A stretch of DNA of 64,000 nt from Solibacillus sp040273735 (GTDB taxonomy: Bacteria > Bacillota > Bacilli > Bacillales_A > Planococcaceae). The stretch covers positions 1-64,000 of the forward strand of contig NZ_JBELZM010000003.1 in NCBI RefSeq assembly GCF_040273735.1, read 5' to 3'. Every line of letters begins with the position of its first letter. Position 1 is the stretch's first letter. The notes beneath the pieces are model-generated. The model was not told the origin of the DNA. It saw only the letters and a list, made by a program, of their open reading frames with translations, and searched no databases. Positions 23,999 through 32,383 of the stretch are shown one piece after another. Made by a program: the position numbers and the translations under genes.

Positions 23999-26413
23999 GT
24001 GAGTTTTAATCATCAGCAAATTGAAAAAAAGTGGCAAACGTTTTGGGATGTCAATAAAACATTCAAAACTGAAAATGAAATGGATAAGCCAAAGTTTTAT
24101 GCATTGGATATGTTCCCGTATCCATCAGGTGCGGGTCTGCACGTAGGACACCCTGAAGGCTATACTGCGACAGATATTTTATCTCGTTTTAAACGTATGC
24201 AAGGCTATAATGTTCTTCATCCAATGGGTTGGGATGCATTCGGTTTACCTGCAGAGCAATATGCACTTGATACAGGAAATGACCCGGCTGAATTTACGGC
24301 GAAAAACATCGCGACATTTAAACGTCAAATTAACGAGCTAGGTTTCTCTTATGACTGGGATCGTGAAATTAATACAACCGACCCGTCATACTACAAATGG
24401 ACGCAATGGATTTTCACTAAGTTAGTGGAAATGGATTTAGCGTATGTAGATGAAGTGGCAGTAAACTGGTGTGAAGCATTAGGTACAGTACTTGCAAACG
24501 AAGAAGTAATCGACGGAGTTTCTGAGCGTGGCGGTCACCCGGTAGTACGTCGTCCGATGCGACAATGGGTACTGCGTATTACTAAATATGCAGACCGTTT
24601 AGTCGATGATTTAGTTGATGTTGACTGGCCTGAATCAATTAAAGAAATGCAGCGTAACTGGATCGGCCGTTCTGAAGGCGCACAAGTGAAATTCACAGTT
24701 GCCAACACAGACAAAAACTTCGAAGTATTCACAACACGTCCGGATACATTATTTGGCGCGACATACTGTGTATTAGCTCCAGAGCATAAATTAGTAGCTG
24801 AAATTACTACTGCAGAGCAAAAAGAAGCGGTAGAAGCTTACTTGGAAAAAGTATCATTAAAGTCTGATCTGGAACGTACAGACTTAGCAAAAGAAAAAAC
24901 AGGTGTATTCACAGGCGCTTATGCAGTGAACCCGATTAACGGCAAACAAGTGCCGATCTGGATTGCGGATTATGTATTGGCAACATACGGTACCGGTGCA
25001 ATCATGGCTGTTCCTGCACACGATGAACGTGACTATGAATTCGCGAAAGAGTTCGATTTAGAAATTATTCCGGTTCTTGAAGGCGGAGACATCGAAAATG
25101 AAGCATTCACTGGTGATGGTGCTCACATTAATTCGGACTTCCTAAACGGATTAAATAAAGCGGATGGCATTGCGAAAGCAATTGAATGGTTAGTGGATAA
25201 TGGTGTAGGCGAAAAGAAAATCACTTACCGTCTACGTGACTGGTTATTCAGCCGTCAACGTTATTGGGGTGAACCAATTCCAGTAATTCACTGGGAAGAT
25301 GGCACTATGACTACGATTCCTGTAGAAGAGCTGCCATTGGAATTACCGAAAACAACAAACATCCGTCCTTCAGGTACAGGTGAATCACCACTTGCCAATA
25401 TTGAAGAATGGGTGAATGTAGTTGATCCAGTAACAGGCAAAAAAGGACGCCGTGAAACGAATACAATGCCGCAATGGGCTGGTTCATCATGGTACTTCCT
25501 GCGCTATATCGATCCGAAAAATGATCAGGCGCTTGCAGATCCAGAACTATTAAAACACTGGCTTCCAGTCGATATTTATATCGGTGGTGCAGAGCACGCG
25601 GTACTTCACTTACTATACGCACGCTTCTGGCATAAAGTGCTTTATGATTTAGGACTTGTTCATACAAAGGAACCGTTCCAAAAGTTATTTAACCAAGGGA
25701 TGATTCTAGGTGAAGGTAATGAAAAAATGTCTAAATCAAAAGGCAATGTAGTAAACCCGGATGACATTATCGCTTCACACGGTGCAGATACATTACGTCT
25801 ATACGAAATGTTCATGGGTCCACTGGAAGCTTCTGTCGCATGGAGTACGAACGGTCTTGATGGGGCACGTCGTTTCCTAGATCGTATTTGGCGTCTATTC
25901 GTAACAGATGAAGGGAAGCTAGCTGCAAAAATTCAGGATTCTTCTGATACAACATTGGAAAAAGTGTATCACCAGACTGTGAAAAAAGTGACGGAAGACT
26001 ATGAAGGCATTCGCTTCAACACAGCGATTTCACAAATGATGGTCTTCATTAATGATTGCTACAAAGCGGAAGTAATTCCTACAGAATATGCAAAAGGCTT
26101 CGTGAAGCTTTTATCACCAATCGCACCGCATATTGCTGAAGAGCTTTGGTCGATTTTAGGACATGAAGATACAATTACGTATGCAACATGGCCAACATTC
26201 GATGAGTCGAAACTAGTAGACGATGAAATCGAAGTTGTTGTTCAAGTTTTAGGTAAAGTACGTGCAAAAGTAACGGTTGCAAAAGATATTGCTAAAGAAG
26301 AGTTAGAAAAAGTTGCTTTAGCAGACAGCAAAGTACAAGAATTTATCGAAGGAAAAACAGTTGTGAAAGTAATTGTCATCCCAGGTAAATTAGTCAATAT
26401 CGTTGTTAAATAA
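23999..26413 (+). CDS. leuS: Leucyl-tRNA synthetase
   Basis: 804 residues, class Ia synthetase. HVGH at residues 48-51 is the HIGH motif and KMSKS lies in NEKMSKSKGN near residue 577. The editing CP1 domain shows FTTRPDTLFGATYCV and the GTGAIMAVPAHDERDYEFA stretch. The GTG start at 23999 has AAAGGAGG seven bases before; upstream in-frame ATGs at 23939 lack a site and sit at the T-box end. Length is that of B. subtilis LeuS. Confidence 0.98.
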   Translation: MSFNHQQIEKKWQTFWDVNKTFKTENEMDKPKFYALDMFPYPSGAGLHVGHPEGYTATDILSRFKRMQGYNVLHPMGWDAFGLPAEQYALDTGNDPAEFTAKNIATFKRQINELGFSYDWDREINTTDPSYYKWTQWIFTKLVEMDLAYVDEVAVNWCEALGTVLANEEVIDGVSERGGHPVVRRPMRQWVLRITKYADRLVDDLVDVDWPESIKEMQRNWIGRSEGAQVKFTVANTDKNFEVFTTRPDTLFGATYCVLAPEHKLVAEITTAEQKEAVEAYLEKVSLKSDLERTDLAKEKTGVFTGAYAVNPINGKQVPIWIADYVLATYGTGAIMAVPAHDERDYEFAKEFDLEIIPVLEGGDIENEAFTGDGAHINSDFLNGLNKADGIAKAIEWLVDNGVGEKKITYRLRDWLFSRQRYWGEPIPVIHWEDGTMTTIPVEELPLELPKTTNIRPSGTGESPLANIEEWVNVVDPVTGKKGRRETNTMPQWAGSSWYFLRYIDPKNDQALADPELLKHWLPVDIYIGGAEHAVLHLLYARFWHKVLYDLGLVHTKEPFQKLFNQGMILGEGNEKMSKSKGNVVNPDDIIASHGADTLRLYEMFMGPLEASVAWSTNGLDGARRFLDRIWRLFVTDEGKLAAKIQDSSDTTLEKVYHQTVKKVTEDYEGIRFNTAISQMMVFINDCYKAEVIPTEYAKGFVKLLSPIAPHIAEELWSILGHEDTITYATWPTFDESKLVDDEIEVVVQVLGKVRAKVTVAKDIAKEELEKVALADSKVQEFIEGKTVVKVIVIPGKLVNIVVK

Positions 26414-26426
26414 TAAGTGCAATATC

Positions 26427-26465
26427 CAAAAGCCATTTTTCTCATAGAGGAAAATGGCTTTTTGT
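26427..26465 (+). terminator. Terminator of leuS
   Basis: Stem AAAAGCCATTTT with AAAATGGCTTTT, one or two loop-side mismatches, then T-run. Confidence 0.88.
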
Positions 26466-26505
26466 TATGTTTCAATTCAAAATTCTAAAAGAAATTTCCA
26501 GAAAG

Positions 26506-26532
26506 TGAAACAATTTCTTGGAAATGTGCGAC
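26506..26532 (+). promoter_or_regulatory. ECF-type promoter of the sigma operon
   Basis: -35 TGAAAC (26506-26511), 17-bp spacer, -10 CGAC (26529-26532). The TGAAAC/CG-A/T-C pair is typical of ECF sigma factors such as SigW/SigM/SigV. It lies just before the ECF gene, so autoregulation is likely. Confidence 0.75.
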
Positions 26533-26562
26533 TATAAAGAAAACAGTGAAAGGAGGGGGACT

Positions 26563-27081
26563 GTGTCGGCGCATTTAGAAGAAGTAATGATGGCATATGG
26601 CGAATATTGTATGCGTGTTGCCTATTTATATGTGAAGGACTGGGCAGCTGCGGAAGAAATTGTGCAGGACACGTTTTTAGCTTATTACAGGCAGCAGGAA
26701 CGATTCGAAGGCCGTTCTTCTTTAAAAACATATTTAGTGAAGATAACGATACATAAAAGTCATGATTATTTAAGAAGCTGGAAACACAAAATGACCCATA
26801 TTTTACCTAAAAAGCTTGTCGCTCCTTCCATTGAACAAAAGAAAATTTATGAAGAACAGCAATCGGAGCTAGTCGAAGCTTTGTTGCAGCTTTCGATTAA
26901 ATATCGTGAAGTACTTATTCTACATTATTACGATGATTATAAAATCAGGGAAATTGCAGAACTTTTAAAGGTAAGTGAAAACACTGTAAAAACGAGACTT
27001 GTTCGTGGTCGAGAAAAACTGAAGCCGCTGTTAGTGAACTTTGAATGGGAGGTGCAGCAATATGACGAAATGGAAGGATGA
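26563..27081 (+). CDS. ECF RNA polymerase sigma factor
   Basis: 172 residues with a GTG start six bases after AAAGGAGGGGG. Region 2 (residues ~18-60: YLYVKDWAAAEEIVQDTFLA) binds the -10; region 4 (~125-155: IREIAELLKVSENTVKTRLV) is the helix-turn-helix for the -35. Belongs to the SigW/SigV/SigM-like group by style; no orthologue assigned. First gene of a three-gene operon with a membrane protein (20-bp overlap) and a lipoprotein. The typical ECF promoter upstream points to self-activation once the partner releases it. Confidence 0.9.
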   Translation: MSAHLEEVMMAYGEYCMRVAYLYVKDWAAAEEIVQDTFLAYYRQQERFEGRSSLKTYLVKITIHKSHDYLRSWKHKMTHILPKKLVAPSIEQKKIYEEQQSELVEALLQLSIKYREVLILHYYDDYKIREIAELLKVSENTVKTRLVRGREKLKPLLVNFEWEVQQYDEMEG

Positions 27082-27994
27082 AATTGACCGCTATATCGGG
27101 GAAGAACAAAAATTCACACCTGAAATGAGAGCCAAAATATTGCATAAAGCATCAAAACGTTCGAATAACTGGCGGTATAGGCTGACTGCAATTTCGTTTT
27201 GTATCATTGTGTTCGTCCTTTTTTTAATAGGACCAACTCAAGTTGAACCTCCTGTCCAAACAGCAACACCTTTGGAAAGGCTTATTGAAGAATCAACGGT
27301 GAAAGAATTTTTTATAAGTTCCAAATATAGTGAACCGGAACAATTTTTTGCGCGGGATTCAAGTCGTTATATGGGTGTGCATGCATTTAAGAAAGATGAA
27401 GATGCCCTCGATATGAACAGGCTTTTACATGATATAAAGCTGGTTGAACGTCCTTATAATAATGGTTTTGAAAAAGATGTACTTATAGTGATGTCTAATG
27501 GTGAGCATCTAAAGCTGAAATTTTATAAGAGTGGCGGATGGTTCGCAGTTCAAGATGTTCGAACAAAGCTATTTTATAAACTTGAAGATACGTCAGCGGT
27601 CAATTACTCAAAATGGGATCAAAAAGTAGAGGAAGCTGGGTTCAGTTTTGGGGAATTGGCCATGATTGGAGGAATAATTATAATACTTTCCTACATTTTA
27701 AAGTTTGCACTAAAATTGCCGAAGTCCAAGCAAAAACAACAAAAAACAGTTAGCTGGAAAGGTTCTTTAGTCTATTTAGCAGTCTTTTTTTCAATGCACT
27801 ACTATAATAATTATTTGCAGGAACATGAATATGTAGTTTATCAAGATCTTCAATTTATAGTATATGCGCTTGGAATGATTGTTGTTTTGCCATTAATGGA
27901 AGATAAGGATAAGCCTAAAAACGAGCAAATTTATGACTGGGTGATGAAAGCAACATTCTTACTATTCTTATGGATTCTATTCTTTTTCGGGTAA
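27062..27994 (+). CDS. Putative multi-pass membrane anti-sigma factor
   Basis: 310 residues. ATG at 27062 with GGGAGGTG seven bases upstream, overlapping the sigma gene by 20 bp. The cytoplasmic N-terminal 40 residues (DRYIGEEQKFTPEMRAKIL) are where an anti-sigma domain would sit. There is a helix at ~41-57, an extracytoplasmic part of ~140 residues, then four more helices at ~197-217, 235-252, 262-279 and 292-310. No HxxxCxxC zinc motif. Known anti-sigmas usually have one helix, so the extra C-terminal block is unusual. The assignment rests on operon position and topology, not on a recognised domain. Confidence 0.65.
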   Translation: MTKWKDEIDRYIGEEQKFTPEMRAKILHKASKRSNNWRYRLTAISFCIIVFVLFLIGPTQVEPPVQTATPLERLIEESTVKEFFISSKYSEPEQFFARDSSRYMGVHAFKKDEDALDMNRLLHDIKLVERPYNNGFEKDVLIVMSNGEHLKLKFYKSGGWFAVQDVRTKLFYKLEDTSAVNYSKWDQKVEEAGFSFGELAMIGGIIIILSYILKFALKLPKSKQKQQKTVSWKGSLVYLAVFFSMHYYNNYLQEHEYVVYQDLQFIVYALGMIVVLPLMEDKDKPKNEQIYDWVMKATFLLFLWILFFFG

Positions 27995-28006
27995 GGAGGG
28001 CAATGG

Positions 28007-28546
28007 ATGAAAAAACTATTATTAATTGCGTTATTATTCTTACTTAGTGGCTGTACCGCAGATATGACCGCTAAGGAACATTATCCTGTGGAGAAAGATT
28101 ATCCTTTTGATGAACAGCTCGTACAATCAGTACCGAATGATGTTACTCTAAAAATTTATCCAAGGAGCAATGAATTTCAAATTTCTTTTGTGACGACATA
28201 TGAACAGGCTGCATTTTTAGCAAGAAATGAGCCGTATTTAATATATGAAACAGTAGAAGGAAACTTTGTATTACCTAAAGCGGATTTAAAAATTGGAGAA
28301 CGAATTGAAATAGATGATAACGTGTATTATGGCATGAGCATAAAAGTGATCGGTACACAGGTTGAATGGGAAGGAGTGCCACAGTCATTTACACATCTTC
28401 GCTTTCTGTTAGAGGATAAACAGTTGATGACATTGAATATTGGAAGAATCGCTTTTGATGGGGAAGCTAGACGTGTTCGGGTGGAAAGTACAACGAATGA
28501 GAAACTAAGGAAAATAGCACAAATCTTGCATGAAAAGCAAAAATAA
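28007..28546 (+). CDS. Lipoprotein in ECF sigma operon
   Basis: 179 residues. Short signal peptide with lipobox LSGC (Cys16), so it is anchored on the outer face of the membrane. The mature part is mixed alpha/beta (DVTLKIYPRSNEFQISFVTT) with no domain I recognise. It starts 12 bp after the membrane gene with GGAGGG as ribosome site. A role as sensor or as target of the ECF sigma is inference from the operon. Confidence 0.75.
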   Translation: MKKLLLIALLFLLSGCTADMTAKEHYPVEKDYPFDEQLVQSVPNDVTLKIYPRSNEFQISFVTTYEQAAFLARNEPYLIYETVEGNFVLPKADLKIGERIEIDDNVYYGMSIKVIGTQVEWEGVPQSFTHLRFLLEDKQLMTLNIGRIAFDGEARRVRVESTTNEKLRKIAQILHEKQK

Positions 28547-28627
28547 CTATGTTGCGTAACCGATTTCTATGTATACTAGAATAGTAAATGGTCACATTTA
28601 ATGAATTGAAGAAAGAAGTGTAACAAC

Positions 28628-29062
28628 ATGGCACAAGCATCACATTCAGTACAAATCCCAGTTAGTCAGGAAAAAGTATGGGCTTTCGTAAGTAAAATTG
28701 AAAAATGGGCTGTATTAGTTCCAGCTTACAAAGAGCATAAAGAACTGGATGCCCAAACATCACATTGGACATTCGAAGGAAACTTTAAAGGCTTAAAGAA
28801 AAAAGTTGAAATCGAAATTAAAATTATCGAAATGAATGAGCCTTCTAAAATCAACTTTGAAATTACAGGGCTATCAGATAATATTAAAGGCGGCGGGGAA
28901 TTTACAGCTGAGCCTAAAGATGGCGGTACATATATGACAGGTACTGTAGAAGTAACTGCTGGCGGTCTTTCAGGCGCAGTATTGAATCCGGCAATTAAAG
29001 TATTATTGCCGAAAGTAACGACGCGTTTAACAGAAAAAATCGCTCGTCATATTCAAGCATAG
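28628..29062 (+). CDS. CoxG-like SRPBCC family protein
   Basis: 144 residues, START/Bet v 1-like ligand-binding fold: PVSQEKVWAFVSKIEKW at the N-terminus, FEITGLSDNIKGGGEF in the middle and a long C-terminal helix. Relatives are annotated carbon monoxide dehydrogenase subunit G, but no CO dehydrogenase genes are here, so that name should not be read as function. It may bind a lipid or other hydrophobic ligand. Monocistronic with terminator. Confidence 0.8.
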   Translation: MAQASHSVQIPVSQEKVWAFVSKIEKWAVLVPAYKEHKELDAQTSHWTFEGNFKGLKKKVEIEIKIIEMNEPSKINFEITGLSDNIKGGGEFTAEPKDGGTYMTGTVEVTAGGLSGAVLNPAIKVLLPKVTTRLTEKIARHIQA

Positions 29063-29072
29063 GACGAACAAC

Positions 29073-29110
29073 AACTCACTGGAAAAAATTTTCCCCAGTG
29101 GGTTTTTTAT
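29073..29110 (+). terminator. Terminator of the CoxG-like gene
   Basis: Stem AACTCACTGG / CCAGTGGGTT (one G-U), then T6. Confidence 0.9.
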
Positions 29111-29281
29111 TTTGTTAGAAGGGGGTATAGCTTTTATGGAAAGACCCCCTTCTAAAGCTTTTACTCCAGAAATGATAGTTTCCAGCAAATCCATGATAAA
29201 TATCATATGGAAAGTATGACAAGTTCTTCTATAACAACTAAATACATTTTTTTATAATTGAATAATGAAAGAGGTGGCTTT

Positions 29282-29923
29282 ATGACACAAATCATGATGG
29301 AACAAAGTGGATATAGTACAAAGGAAGAATTTTGGAACGGGCTGACGCACGGAGTTGCCGCATTGCTGACGATTCCCGCAACATTGCTGTTAGTAAACAA
29401 AGCCCAGCAACAAGGCACAACATTAGAGCTTGTTAGCTATATTATTTTTGGTATTTCAATGTTTTGCCTGTATTTTGCTTCAACGATGTATCATTCATGG
29501 CCGAAACATAAAACATTTCTGAAAAAGCTCGATCATAGCTCAATATTTTTACTGATTGCAGGAACATATACACCGATCGTATTAGTCGCAATTGGCGGCA
29601 AATTGGGTTGGACAATTTTTGCGGTTCAATGGATTTTAGCCACAATCGGTATTGTGCTGAAACAATTTTTTGTTTACCGTTTTAAATTACTGTCGCTGTT
29701 TGTTTATATCGGGATGGGCTGGCTTATTATTTTTGTAGCCAAGCCGTTATTCGCACATATAGGAATCGCAGGCTTTGCCACATTATTAATCGGAGGACTA
29801 TCCTATACAGTCGGCACTTACTTTTACAAAAATGACCGCATTCCATACAACCATGCAATTTGGCACTTATTTGTTATGGGCGGCAGTGTCGCGATGTTCT
29901 TCGCAATTTACTTATATGTATAA
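29282..29923 (+). CDS. Haemolysin III / PAQR-family membrane protein
   Basis: 213 residues, seven hydrophobic helices. Family marks: NGLTHGVAALL near the start, STMYHS, LDHSSIFLLIAGTYTP, and HAIWHLFVMGGS near the end. The His, Asp and Ser residues are those that hold zinc in PAQR receptors. The ATG at 29282 follows AGAGGTGG; upstream starts lack it. The family is named for Bacillus cereus haemolysin III, but most members are not toxins; a role in lipid homeostasis is likely. Confidence 0.92.
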   Translation: MTQIMMEQSGYSTKEEFWNGLTHGVAALLTIPATLLLVNKAQQQGTTLELVSYIIFGISMFCLYFASTMYHSWPKHKTFLKKLDHSSIFLLIAGTYTPIVLVAIGGKLGWTIFAVQWILATIGIVLKQFFVYRFKLLSLFVYIGMGWLIIFVAKPLFAHIGIAGFATLLIGGLSYTVGTYFYKNDRIPYNHAIWHLFVMGGSVAMFFAIYLYV

Positions 29924-29925
29924 AC

Positions 29926-29962
29926 AAAAGAGTCAATCCCTTATTGGGGATTGACTCTTTTT
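29926..29962. terminator. Bidirectional terminator
   Basis: 15-bp stem AAAAGAGTCAATCCC / GGGATTGACTCTTTT between convergent genes. Confidence 0.94.
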
Positions 29963-30778
29963 CTATATGCTCGCTGTAAACTTTTCGATTAAATCCTGCA
30001 AATAATCGTCGTATTGTTCTTCGTTGCGTTTTTTCATCTCTTCCAAAATCTGATTTAAAAATGTTTTGTTGTCCATGAACTGATCCGGCAACGTTTCATA
30101 TAGTAGCTGATGATGGTAATTTTCCTGATCCAAATAAAGCTCAAAATAATAGCCGAGCTTTTCGTCCTCATTGAACATATGCATCATGCAATCTACTTCA
30201 TAGCATTGCATAATAAAATCATGTTTAAAGCCAGCCTGAACGGTAAATGCAATATGTCCGCCTTCACCATCTAATTTAAATGGATCCATATCTGAAATCA
30301 TTTGATTTTTATGCATGAGCCAGTACAGTTCATTTGCCTGACGGTTTGTCGTAAAGCTTGTAATTCCTTTCGGCGCATTTTCAATGAAGAAATGCTTTGC
30401 CAGTTTTGCTTGCACGGCCTCTTCAATTGATGAGGAAGAAGCGATTTTGTCGAGCTGCTGACAGACGATTTGCAATAGTGATGGACTTTTTTGCAAATGT
30501 TCAACAATCTTTTTTAATTGCATCGGGCAAACATTTGGGATATTGACTAAATCGACAGCCAAAGTCATACCGACACCTTGTTTATTTAAGCCGAGTATCA
30601 AATATAATGGAACACTTTTCGCATAGGAGTTATTTTTTTCGACATAGCAAAAAACACGAATGGAAAAGGTAAATTCATCTTTATTACGATTGCTTATTTT
30701 AGTGCAAGATAAATGAGTTTGCATTAGCTCATCTGATGCTAAATAAAGCATAGTCTGGTTTTTTTGAGAATTATTCAT
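29963..30778 (-). CDS. Unrecognised 271-residue protein
   Basis: 271 residues, no signal peptide or membrane helix. It begins MNNSQKNQTMLYLASDE after AGGAGG ten bases upstream. The middle has a serine patch (IASSSSIEEA), followed by an aromatic-rich stretch with several Cys, Met and His (QCYEVDCMMHMFNEDE). The C-terminus is an acidic helix (EEMKKRNEEQYDDYLQDL). I do not recognise a family. Base and codon use look native. It is a lone gene between haemolysin III and ytfP; cytoplasmic location is inferred. Confidence 0.75.
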   Translation of the reverse strand: MNNSQKNQTMLYLASDELMQTHLSCTKISNRNKDEFTFSIRVFCYVEKNNSYAKSVPLYLILGLNKQGVGMTLAVDLVNIPNVCPMQLKKIVEHLQKSPSLLQIVCQQLDKIASSSSIEEAVQAKLAKHFFIENAPKGITSFTTNRQANELYWLMHKNQMISDMDPFKLDGEGGHIAFTVQAGFKHDFIMQCYEVDCMMHMFNEDEKLGYYFELYLDQENYHHQLLYETLPDQFMDNKTFLNQILEEMKKRNEEQYDDYLQDLIEKFTASI

Positions 30779-30867
30779 CGTGCCGTATCCTCCTGAGTGT
30801 ACATACCTCTTATGATACTAGGGAATGATGAGCAGTTCTAGTATTTTTACGATTAAAATCAGAAACG

Positions 30868-32121
30868 TTACTGTTGACCCGCACTCATACCCGCAATTCG
30901 TCCTGTTACGAGCGCGGAAGTAATATTATAACCCCCCGTATAACCGTGAATATCCAAAATCTCACCACAGAAGTAGAGTCCCTGTTTTTTCTTGGAGGCC
31001 ATTGTTTTTGGTTCTATTTCTTTTACCGAAACACCGCCCCCTGTAACAAATGCCTTTTCAATCGGTTGGGTACCGTGAACGTCCATCGTAAATGCGACAA
31101 GCTCACGTGCAAAGTTGCGAATCTTCTCCTGAGATAATTCTATGCCTGTTAACTGTGCGTCAATACCTGCACGCTCCATTAAAAATAAGAGCCATCGTTC
31201 TGGAACAAGTGATTTCCATAAGTTTTTCACAGCTTTTTTCGGTTCTGCCTTAATTGTTTTATTTAACATTTGGAAGCAAGTTTCTTCGTTATATTCCGGT
31301 AATGATTGAATACGGACTTGTACTGGTGCACTGCCTGATTTCAGCTGCTCTTTTACGATAAACTGGCTGCAGCGTAAAATGGCAGGTCCGCTTAAACCAA
31401 AGTGAGTAAACAGCATATCCATCTGATGTGTTACAAGAACTTTTCCTTTTTTGTTCAAAACAGAGACAGCGGCATCGCGTAAAGCCAGCCCTTGTAGCTC
31501 ACGTGATTGTATGAATGGTTCCTTTGATGTTACTGGAACTTCTGTCGGATAAAGCGTAGTAACCGTGTGACCTGCCCGTTCTGCCCACGGGTAACCGTCT
31601 CCAGTTGAGCCTGTTTGAGGAACAGCTTTACCACCGACTGCTACAACAACTGCGTTTGTACGGATTTCTTCGCCGCTTTCCAAACGTACACCATATATTT
31701 TTTCTTCATCCATGAGCAATTTATTGACTGCCGTGTGTAAACGGACTTCCACTTTTAATCGTTTCATTTCATTGACAAGTGCATCTACGACATCCTGTGC
31801 GCGGTTGGATACAGGGAACATACGCCCGTGATCCTCTTCTTTTAATGCCACACCTAGTCCTTCGAAAAATGCAATAATATCTTCATTATTATAAACGGTA
31901 AAGGGGCTATATAAAAAGCGTCCATTGCCGGGAATATGTTTAATGATTTCTTCCGCTGATAGTCGGTTTGTTACGTTACAACGTCCACCGCCCGATATGG
32001 CCAATTTCTTTCCTACTTTTGAGCCTTTCTCAAGGAGGAGCACTTTTTTGTTTTGCTCGGCTGCGGCGATTGCTGCCATCAATCCTGATGGACCGCCTCC
32101 TATTACAATTACATCATACAT
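30868..32121 (-). CDS. ytfP: NAD(P)/FAD-dependent oxidoreductase, HI0933/BaiN family (YtfP)
   Basis: 417 residues. FAD-binding Rossmann GGGPSGLMAAIAAAEQ at the N-terminus, GGGRCNVTN (family tag), a second nucleotide-related VVAVGGKAVPQTGSTGDGYP, and the C-terminal GEILDIHGYTGGYN. Start at Met 32121 (MYDVIVIGG) fits the family; the TTG at 32163 adds 14 residues with no ribosome site, though the chosen site (AAAGTGAG) is also weak. Substrate unknown; the BaiN name comes from a bile-acid enzyme and need not apply here. Divergent from murJ. Confidence 0.88.
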   Translation of the reverse strand: MYDVIVIGGGPSGLMAAIAAAEQNKKVLLLEKGSKVGKKLAISGGGRCNVTNRLSAEEIIKHIPGNGRFLYSPFTVYNNEDIIAFFEGLGVALKEEDHGRMFPVSNRAQDVVDALVNEMKRLKVEVRLHTAVNKLLMDEEKIYGVRLESGEEIRTNAVVVAVGGKAVPQTGSTGDGYPWAERAGHTVTTLYPTEVPVTSKEPFIQSRELQGLALRDAAVSVLNKKGKVLVTHQMDMLFTHFGLSGPAILRCSQFIVKEQLKSGSAPVQVRIQSLPEYNEETCFQMLNKTIKAEPKKAVKNLWKSLVPERWLLFLMERAGIDAQLTGIELSQEKIRNFARELVAFTMDVHGTQPIEKAFVTGGGVSVKEIEPKTMASKKKQGLYFCGEILDIHGYTGGYNITSALVTGRIAGMSAGQQ

Positions 32122-32383
32122 AGATAATTTCTCACTTTCTTTTGCAATAATTTTTTCGTTCAACGGATTTTTCTCTTACTTATTATACACGAAGTGAAGA
32201 AACTATTTGAGTAAATGGTCTTTCACATGTAAACTTGTAAAAGGAAATGTACGGGAACTTTTTAATGAGAGTACCGTCACAAGAAGGAATTTAAATAATG
32301 TAAATAAATAACTTGCTTTACGATTCGTATTGTAAGCAAATTGTTATACTGAGAGAATTTCATATAGAACGGTAGGTTATTTC

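Noticed and set aside
28628..29062. Carbon monoxide dehydrogenase subunit G function
   Set aside because: Only the SRPBCC fold supports the name; no CO dehydrogenase genes or cofactors nearby.
30820..30855. ATACTAG...CTAGTAT hairpin after ytfP as terminator
   Set aside because: On the minus strand needed for ytfP it lacks a T-run; the T-rich side faces the wrong way.
32313..32339. TTGCTTTAC...GTAAGCAA dyad before murJ as a regulator site
   Set aside because: Imperfect, AT-rich, and with no matching regulator nearby; chance level.
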